A stretch of DNA of 10,248 nucleotides, taken from NCBI GenBank assembly GCA_019242465.1, contig JAFAVL010000395.1, forward strand, positions 1-10,248, given 5' to 3'. The translations under genes and the position numbers were made by a program. This document shows, in pieces, positions 5,504 to 10,248 of this stretch; position 1 is the first letter of the stretch; every line of letters starts with the position of its first letter. Origin of the DNA: Chroococcidiopsidaceae cyanobacterium CP_BM_RX_35 (GTDB lineage Bacteria > Cyanobacteriota > Cyanobacteriia > Cyanobacteriales > Chroococcidiopsidaceae). The notes below the pieces were generated by a model. The model had not been told where the DNA came from. It did no database searches and was given only the letters and a program-made list of their open reading frames with translations.

Positions 5504-6884
5504 CTTAAAACTGCACACTTATCCTGGTGGGATTTGCTGGTTACAAGCAAGAGAGCAAGATATTGGTCTGCAAATAGTAAACTTTGCTCAAACAGATTTG
5601 AGCTTGCAGCCTCCAGATGAATTGGAATTACCAGAACGAGTACGTTGGTGTTGGACTCATTGGTCTGAGGGGAAGAAGCTGATAGTTCTGGATGATGTTA
5701 AGAATTACAGACAAATCAAGCCTTTTCTCCCACCACAACCATCTGAATTTAAGGTGCTAATCACCACGCGATTAAAGCTAGATTTAGCTGGTTCTCTGTT
5801 TTTGGAAGTTTTGGATGAGATAGCTGCACTAGAGCTATTAGCTCAATTAATTGGGGAAAAAAAGATAAGCCAAGACCTGGTAAACGCCAAAAGACTTTGT
5901 CAGCGTTTGGGTTACTTACCTCTAGCGTTGCAATTAGTTGGGCATTATGTGAATGACCGAAACATATCTTTGAATGAAATGCTGCAACGATTAGAGAAAA
6001 AAGGATTAGGGCATAGCTCATTGGTTGTGGATGAAAATGACCCGACATGGACTTTAAATATCAAACGAGGGGTAGCGGCTGCCTTTGAGTTGAGTTGGGA
6101 AGAATTAAGTGAATATGCCAAACAGTTAGGTTGTTTGCTGAGTTTATTCGCTTTGGCTCCAATTCCTTGGTCACTCGTGGAAAGTGCGGCTCCGGAGCTT
6201 GACCCGGAAACATTGGAAGAGGCAAGAGTTAAATTAGAGAAATTGCATTTGTTAAAAGGCGAAGATACTTATCAGCTACATCAACTTATTCGAGAGTTTC
6301 TGAGAAACAAGCAAAAGAATTTAGCTGCTGCGGACGAGCAGAAGTCTAGTTTTTGTGAAGCAATGGTAGAAGTGGCAAAGGAAATCCCTGAAACACCTAC
6401 TGTACAAGAAACTACTACATTAACCCCTACCATTCCACATTTAGCTGAGGTAGCACAAGATTTGACTGATGCAGTCAGTGACGAAAATTTAATTTGGGTG
6501 TTTACGGGCTTAAATAGATTTTATTCTGGACAGGGTTTGTATGCGCTCGCAGAACCCTGGTGTAAGCAATGTGAATCAGTAGTACGTTCCCGTTTAGGAA
6601 AAGGTCATCCCCATGTCGCCAGCAGCTACAACAATCTGGCTCTACTCTACTATACCCAAGGTCGCTACCAGGAAGCCGAACCTCTGTATCAACAAGCGTT
6701 GAGCATTTGGCAACAGTCGTTAGGAGAGATACATCCTCTTGTCGCCACTAGCCTCAACAATCTGGCATCACTTTACGAGTTGCAAGGTCGCTACCAGGAA
6801 GCCGAACCCCTGTATCAGCAAGCGTTGGCCATTAGGAAACAGTCGTTAGGAGAGATGCAAGAATATGGTTGTAATTTGGCGTGA
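5504..6884 (+). pseudogene. NLR-like NB-ARC/TPR receptor, 3' fragment (truncated at its end)
   Basis: This continues the receptor from 3344-3819. From 5505 the translation starts LKLHTYPGGICWLQAREQD. It then shows Walker B KKLIVLDDV (near 5676), the sensor segment FKVLITTR (5748), the GxP-type motif LGYLPLALQ (5907), a winged-helix region (about 6070-6200), the MHD-like YQLHQLIREFL (about 6273), and at least two 42-residue TPRs of the LYxxQGRYQEAEPLYQQAL type. An in-frame ATG at 5448 inside the IS could start a chimeric protein without a P-loop. At about 6857 the third TPR stops matching (LGEMQEYGCNLA instead of the expected LGExHP) and a TGA follows, so the C-terminus is also lost. The rebuilt receptor has about 617 residues. 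Confidence 0.85.
6660..6857 (+). repeat. 126-bp tandem repeat encoding TPR units
   Basis: The segment beginning GGTCGCTACCAGGAAGCCGA at 6660 recurs at 6786 with few changes, a period of 126 bp or 42 codons. The second copy is cut off at about 6857. High DNA identity between neighbouring TPRs indicates recent duplication or conversion, and makes the array prone to expansion or contraction. Confidence 0.8.
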
Positions 6885-6948
6885 CGAAATTCTTAGCCCA
6901 AGAGAGAAGCGCACCTTGACACTAGCCCGCTGGGACCAAATCATCTGA
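6857..6948 (+). pseudogene. Short gene remnant fused after the TPR array
   Basis: Right after the TPR break, another frame reads MVVIWRDEILSPREKRTL from an ATG at 6865 and stops at a TGA at 6946-6948 (27 codons). It looks like the C-terminal end of some protein rather than random sequence, because it is charged and has no rare-residue runs, but I do not recognise the family. It may be what remains of an inserted element or neighbour gene after a deletion that removed the receptor's C-terminus. It could also be chance. Confidence 0.3.
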
Positions 6949-6974
6949 CTTATGAACCGACTTGAGTCTAACCG

Positions 6975-6991
6975 CCTGGGCTCGGCTCAGG
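6975..6991 (-). terminator. Weak hairpin at the toxin gene's stop codon
   Basis: Read on the minus strand, CCTGAGC and GCCCAGG pair around a 3-nt loop with one mismatch, overlapping the TGA at 6987-6989. No U-run follows, so it is at best a weak terminator or a 3' end-stabilising structure. Confidence 0.25.
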
Positions 6992-7451
6992 GATGATGAT
7001 TGGGATTATCGGTCAGCAAACCTTGAGCTTGAGCAATGGGGAGCAGGCGGTCGTCGGCTGAGAGAAAGAGCAATTGGGTGGATTGGGTAGTAGCGAAAGC
7101 CGGTTGGAGGAGCAGCACTGACGTCAATTGGACGGCATCATAGGCTCGTAGCGGATATTGACTCACCAGTTGAGCGGCTGTTTCAGCAAGTGTGGCATCA
7201 AGTTCAATGACTTGGTACTGATTATTCAGGTCAAAGCGAAACCTTTGGACAATCAGGGTTCTATCCGTGGCAGTCAAACTACCTTCTCGTTGCCGACGTG
7301 CGAAAGCGCTTTGGACTTCTACCCAAGTGATGCGGGCAATAAACAATGAGTTACCTGTTTGAGGATCTGCCAGTTGCTGTACCCAAGCACTACCTGTTTC
7401 AGGGATATATCGTTTGACTAAAGCGCTGCTATCTAGGAAATAAGCTGTCAA
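6987..7451 (-). CDS. vapC: VapC-like PIN-domain toxin (putative ribonuclease)
   Basis: A 154-residue protein. PIN-domain nucleases use a cluster of acidic residues to bind Mg or Mn and cut RNA. The expected acids are visible: D7 in MTAYFLDSSALVKRY, E45 in ITWVEVQSAF, D105 in LRAYDAVQLT, and D133/D134 in FLSADDRLL. The order and spacing fit the VapC family, and the length is normal. Its ATG lies 4 bases inside the upstream antitoxin gene, the usual coupled layout of a type II toxin-antitoxin operon. The RNA target is unknown. All catalytic positions are present, so the toxin is probably active and would help plasmid retention. Confidence 0.88.
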   Translation of the reverse strand: MTAYFLDSSALVKRYIPETGSAWVQQLADPQTGNSLFIARITWVEVQSAFARRQREGSLTATDRTLIVQRFRFDLNNQYQVIELDATLAETAAQLVSQYPLRAYDAVQLTSVLLLQPAFATTQSTQLLFLSADDRLLPIAQAQGLLTDNPNHHP

Positions 7452-7741
7452 TAAGGACCTCGCTCCTCGATGATAATTTCTGAGAGGGGCTTGCCGGGGG
7501 AGGCTTCCAATCTGGCGGTCAGTTCACGCCACGCTTCTTCGGAGACTGGCTCTACATCACCTCGACGGGGGGGAGGAGTGACTAGTCCTGCTGCCACTAG
7601 GGACTGGATTACCTGTTCTGCTTCTGTTGCGGGTTCAGAAGTTAAAATTTGAATCCGCACAGTTTGACCATCTGGCAGGGACAAATGAGCTTGGGGGCGC
7701 AAAACCCCGTTTTCATAGACAGCAGTGATAATTTCCGACAT
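7448..7741 (-). CDS. AF2212-like (DUF104) antitoxin of a VapBC-type pair
   Basis: A 97-residue protein. The N-terminal block TAVYENGVLRPQAHLSLPDG (6-25) followed by QTVRIQIL is typical of the AF2212/DUF104 antitoxin family, a small beta-rich domain. The C-terminal half is helical and acidic and ends PLSEIIIEERGPY, the part expected to wrap around the PIN toxin and block its active site. The gene comes first in the operon and overlaps the toxin start by 4 bases. By analogy with other type II systems it should also bind its own promoter; two CGCGAT repeats just upstream are candidates. Confidence 0.82.
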   Translation of the reverse strand: MSEIITAVYENGVLRPQAHLSLPDGQTVRIQILTSEPATEAEQVIQSLVAAGLVTPPPRRGDVEPVSEEAWRELTARLEASPGKPLSEIIIEERGPY

Positions 7742-7770
7742 GGTTCGCGATCAAAGAGCGCGATAATTGC
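7742..7770 (-). promoter_or_regulatory. Candidate operator upstream of the antitoxin gene
   Basis: CGCGAT occurs at 7746-7751 and again at 7759-7764, immediately upstream of the minus-strand start at 7741. Direct repeats in this position fit autoregulation by the antitoxin-toxin complex. No experimental support; the match is short. Confidence 0.25.
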
Positions 7771-7927
7771 AACACGCTCATGCCTTATTTTGACACGAGT
7801 GCTGATGTAACCATTGACCGGAGCGGCTGGGTGAGCGACTGTGTTCAAGCAATTAATCCTCGCCGCACAAAGTCGGACCACCTCGAAAAAATAGCGCTCT
7901 CGCTCGTGTCTGTAGCCTCTTACAAAT

Positions 7928-8001
7928 TGCTAAAAACGCTTTCGTCTTTTCTCGAAAGTACGCTATAACGAAATCGTGCTTTAGCGAAAGGACGAAAAGC
8001 C
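7928..8001. promoter_or_regulatory. Candidate partition site/operator upstream of parA
   Basis: Within 70 bases there are several TTTCG/CGAAA sites in both orientations: CTTTCG at 7939-7944 paired with CGAAAG at 7953-7958 (8-nt spacer), AACGAAATCG at 7967-7976, GCGAAAG at 7984-7990 and ACGAAAAG at 7992-7999. AAAGGA at 7987-7992 also serves as ribosome binding site for parA, 9 bases before its ATG. In plasmids with small ParA and ribbon-helix-helix partners, the RHH protein binds such repeat clusters for both centromere and repressor functions. Confidence 0.5.
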
Positions 8002-8643
8002 ATGACTCTCCAAATTGGGGTAGTCTCACAGAAAGGCGGTGTGGGCAAAAGCACGATTGCCCGGTTGATTGCGCGTGAATATGCGGCAGCGGGCTGGGAT
8101 GTCAAGATCGCGGATCTGGACATCGCTCAAGCAACTAGCACCAACTGGAAGCAGCGACGAGAACAAAATGGCATTCAACCGGAAATTGCTGTCGAGCCAT
8201 TCCGCACCGTTTCTCAGGCGTTGAAACACGCCTCCGTCTACGACCTCATCGTATTTGATGGTAAGCCCCATTCAAACCGCGAAACACTGGAGATCGCCCG
8301 TGAAAGTGACTTGATTGTCCTACCTACCGGCTTATCTCTCGATGATTTAGTCCCCTCTGTCTTACTGGCTCACGAACTGGTAGAAGCTGACATCCCAAAA
8401 GACAAAATTGTGTTCGCGCTGTGTCGAGTGGGAGAGCGAGACAATGAGATAGATGAAGCACGTACCTACATTCACAAAGCTGGGTATGACACGCTCTCTG
8501 GCTCGATTCCTGAAAAAACTGCTTATCGGCGGGCAAGCGATGTCGGCAAAGCGATTTCAGAAATCTCGTTTCTCACTCTCAAGCAACGGGCTGAAGATGT
8601 GGCTCAAAGCATCATTGATCGTTTAAGCCAGAAGGACAGTTAG
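8002..8643 (+). CDS. parA: ParA-family partition ATPase (small, ParF-like)
   Basis: A 213-residue protein that segregates plasmid copies by ATP-dependent binding to the nucleoid. The deviant Walker A motif SQKGGVGKSTIA (9-20) has both the signature lysine (K11) and the nucleotide lysine (K16). The Walker A' region is VKIADLDIAQATS (34-46, D38 and D40), and Walker B is YDLIVFDGKPH (80-90, D86). The segment ARESDLIVLPTGLSLDDL matches the switch region usual in this family. It lacks the N-terminal HTH of larger plasmid ParA proteins, so repression is probably left to the partner. AAAGGA lies 9 bases before the ATG. It forms an operon with the next gene, 2 bases away. Confidence 0.93.
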   Translation: MTLQIGVVSQKGGVGKSTIARLIAREYAAAGWDVKIADLDIAQATSTNWKQRREQNGIQPEIAVEPFRTVSQALKHASVYDLIVFDGKPHSNRETLEIARESDLIVLPTGLSLDDLVPSVLLAHELVEADIPKDKIVFALCRVGERDNEIDEARTYIHKAGYDTLSGSIPEKTAYRRASDVGKAISEISFLTLKQRAEDVAQSIIDRLSQKDS

Positions 8644-8645
8644 GC

Positions 8646-8882
8646 ATGGCAACAAAACTACCTCCACCCCCTCGTAAGCGTCCTGACAAAGGCGAACCTC
8701 CCAAGCCAGAGCAAACGAGAGCGAATTTAGACACTCCACAATCGAATGAACTAGCCAACTTAAATTTCAAGGTGCCAGCTGATTTCAAACGGGACTTCAA
8801 AATTGCGGCGGCTCACAAAGGGATTAGTCAGGTGGAGCTACTGCAAGAGATCTTTGAGTTCTGGTCACAGCATCATAGCTAA
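8646..8882 (+). CDS. Ribbon-helix-helix partition partner (ParG-like DNA-binding protein)
   Basis: A 78-residue protein directly after parA. Residues 1-35 are a flexible, basic, Pro-rich tail (LPPPPRKRPDKGEPPK). Residues 37-74 form the RHH fold: strand LANLNFKVPADFKRDF, then helix IAAAHKGI and helix SQVELLQEIFEFW. A mobile N-tail before an RHH dimer matches the ParG/Omega type, where the tail stimulates the ATPase and the RHH binds centromere repeats. Repeat clusters on both sides of this two-gene operon are candidate sites. AGAAGGACAG just before its ATG gives a ribosome binding site. The RHH assignment is by pattern only. Confidence 0.78.
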   Translation: MATKLPPPPRKRPDKGEPPKPEQTRANLDTPQSNELANLNFKVPADFKRDFKIAAAHKGISQVELLQEIFEFWSQHHS

Positions 8883-8942
8883 TTGTTTTTCGCAATTTCG
8901 TCTATTCGTGATTTAACGAAAAAACGAAATCGCTTTTTCGCC
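8883..8942. promoter_or_regulatory. Second cluster of TTCG/CGAA sites with hairpin after the par operon
   Basis: About 55 bases contain six sites: TTTTTCG near 8886-8892, ATTTCGT 8895-8901, ATTCGTG 8904-8910, AACGAAA at 8915, AACGAAATCG at 8923-8932 and TTTTTCG at 8934-8940. The 10-mer AACGAAATCG is identical to one upstream of parA. CGAAAAA (8917-8923) and TTTTTCG (8934-8940) can form a 7-bp hairpin with a 10-nt loop, so part of it may act as terminator. It could be a second centromere half. Confidence 0.45.
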
Positions 8943-9303
8943 ATAGTTGTTCTGCTCCTACTGTTGCGGTTGCTTACGCACTTCACAGCGCGGGACAAAC
9001 TGAGCCTTCTCCAGACTTCAGCTCTCGCCTACTGTGTTTGGATTTTCGCTACTAGATGACCCTTGCATTAAGCGATTCGGAGGGTCTGGCTTCCTCCCTG
9101 TACAATCAACCTGGCTCTTAATTGCCCATTTCCCATCTTGAGAATAATGCTTCCTTTAACTGACTTTGAGGCTTAACTGAACCGTATTAGTCTCTATCTG
9201 ACTCAAATTACGTAGTTTCCACATAACTGGTATAAAAATAATTTTGTTAGTGTTGATTTTGAAGAGAGTCATCAGACGTAAATAGAGTTTTTAATTTCAA
9301 AAT
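8943..9303. other. Gene-poor stretch before the lipoprotein gene
   Basis: About 360 bases with no protein-like frame on either strand and no recognisable RNA. GC content falls towards the right, which marks the change into the AT-rich island. A promoter for the lipoprotein gene should lie in the last 60 bases, but I see no clear -35/-10 pair. Confidence 0.5.
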
Positions 9304-9870
9304 ATGAAAATTATAAAAATAATAATTCTTTCTTCTTTAGCATTATTGACTTCTTGCCATAATTCTTCTAGTTCTAGTAGTCCTATTGCTTCTAGTTCTA
9401 GTAGTCCTATTGCTTCTAATATAAATAATGATGTAAGCAATAACAAGGATATAGAATATCTTAGTAATGTGCGTGGGTATATTGTTGCCACTTATAAAGG
9501 AATTCAAGATCCAGAAGCTTTGAAAAAATTTAATATGCAAACTTATGTAAATGCTATTGACGATCTTGATTTAACCAATGCTGGACAATTAAACTGCAAA
9601 GTCTTAGAAAACACTAAACCAGAAGAAGACAAATTTGATCCATCGGAGATGCCAGAAGTAGTAAAAGATGAAAAGCATACTGTAGCCTATATGAAAGTAA
9701 AAGAATATTTAGACTCCAGATTCAAAACACCTTCAAACGATTTGGATTATATTAGTTTCAGTAATTCAGACCAAATGGTGTTTTTAGCATATGTACCACA
9801 TTTAATCACTGAAAGTGTTGTAAAATATTCTGTAAATTATTATTGTCCAGAAAAGAAAGATAAAGAATAA
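9304..9870 (+). CDS. Putative lipoprotein with Ser-rich linker, unknown function
   Basis: A 188-residue protein. Its N-terminus (MKIIKIIILSSLALLTSCHN) is a lipoprotein signal: basic start, hydrophobic core and the lipobox LTSC, with Cys18 as the predicted lipidation site. It should be exported and anchored to a membrane. Residues 19-38 are a Ser-rich linker made by two 8-residue repeats (SSSSSPIA). The remainder (about 50-185) is a charged globular domain with two cysteines (about 98 and 182) that could form a disulfide; I do not recognise the family. Base composition is much more AT-rich than the neighbouring genes, suggesting recent acquisition. No Shine-Dalgarno sequence is visible. Confidence 0.68.
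   Translation: MKIIKIIILSSLALLTSCHNSSSSSSPIASSSSSPIASNINNDVSNNKDIEYLSNVRGYIVATYKGIQDPEALKKFNMQTYVNAIDDLDLTNAGQLNCKVLENTKPEEDKFDPSEMPEVVKDEKHTVAYMKVKEYLDSRFKTPSNDLDYISFSNSDQMVFLAYVPHLITESVVKYSVNYYCPEKKDKE
9367..9414 (+). repeat. Two perfect 24-bp tandem repeats in the lipoprotein linker
   Basis: The unit begins TCTAGTTCTAGTAG and ends TCCTATTGCT; copies at 9367-9390 and 9391-9414 are identical and in frame, each encoding eight residues. Being a multiple of three, copy-number change would lengthen or shorten the linker without breaking the gene. Confidence 0.9.
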
Positions 9871-10248
9871 GAGTTTTAGAGACGGTTTATAAATAAAATA
9901 TCAAGCTGTCTTGTAAGTTACAGTGCGACAATTGTTGCCAAGGCGACGCAGCATTAGCCGAAACATTACCACACAAGGAGCAGCCCAACGAACTGAGAGC
10001 GCTCAGTAGACTTTTACACACGACTCTGGACGAGCCAGGCTACCCAGGTGCTGGCAGTTGATAGTGGCTCTGAGGTAGTTTCATGGTAGCAGGCACTCAA
10101 ATCCCATGTATTGATACATGATGTCGGCTACATGCAGGTTCCGTGAGTTAGCTAATCGTAGTTTGGTGAATCCATGTAATGTGCCATCAATTCTTCCATC
10201 TGTAGAGCACTTTCTGTTTTTCCATAAGCGTCAAGGATAACACTCCTT
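9871..10248. other. Right edge, no convincing gene
   Basis: No long open frame. On the minus strand, a frame entering from beyond the window reads through to a TAG at 10152-10154 (about 31 codons, including KTESALQMEELMAHY). A second minus frame is open to a TGA at 10081-10083 and a third starts just inside the edge. Their overlap could mean a decayed gene or the end of one continuing to the right. I cannot choose between them. Confidence 0.3.

Noticed and set aside
5761..6048. 95-codon minus-strand open frame inside the NB-ARC region
   Set aside because: It is the antisense shadow of Walker B to GxP motifs that clearly belong to the plus-strand receptor.
9297..9540. Minus-strand open frames opposite the lipoprotein gene
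   Set aside because: They are low-complexity shadows of the Ser-repeat region; the plus-strand lipobox and signal peptide are much more convincing.
1..10248. CRISPR array, tRNA, rRNA or retron-type reverse transcriptase
   Set aside because: I looked for regularly spaced repeats, tRNA-like TTCGA arms with CCA ends and the YxDD motif, and found none.

Overview
The window looks like part of a cyanobacterial plasmid or other extrachromosomal replicon. The evidence is a plasmid/phage-type primase-helicase C-terminus at the left edge, a ParA plus ribbon-helix-helix partition pair, a toxin-antitoxin pair, an IS110 element, two perfect HIP1 octamers (GCGATCGC, common in cyanobacterial genomes), and an NB-ARC/TPR protein of a type abundant in filamentous cyanobacteria. 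I cannot name a species.

Left part (1-2671): the 3' end of a P4/D5-type primase-helicase with a possible frameshift near its end; a GNAT-domain protein translationally coupled to a small coiled-coil protein; about 400 bases with no clear gene but with a long imperfect inverted repeat (2269-2355); and a small one-helix membrane protein.

Middle (2672-6948): a two-gene, NLR-like system. Gene 1 (2888-3334) is a small protein with a hydrophobic N-terminal helix, resembling the Bell/HeLo-like class of putative membrane-acting effectors, and a short Gly-rich C-terminal motif. Gene 2 starts at 3344, 9 bases downstream. It encodes an N-terminal region carrying the same motif, then NB-ARC, winged-helix and TPR segments. 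The pair has the layout of amyloid-signalling effector/receptor systems, in which the shared motif is thought to pass the signal by templating. An antisense IS110 element (3820 to about 5503) has split gene 2 just after the Walker A motif, and its TPR end is fused to unrelated sequence at about 6857. The receptor is therefore broken twice in this copy. The IS has a complete DEDD transposase and a 268-base upstream end with a long-range stem, as expected of a bridge RNA.

Right part (6949-10248): a minus-strand AF2212-like antitoxin and VapC/PIN toxin; a divergent plus-strand parA and RHH partner flanked on both sides by clusters of TTCG/CGAA sites (candidate centromere/operator); a gene-poor stretch; an AT-rich gene for a Ser-rich lipoprotein, probably acquired from elsewhere; and a right edge with no convincing gene.

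Taken together, the replication, partition and addiction genes form a maintenance backbone, with a disabled immune-like cassette inserted between them.
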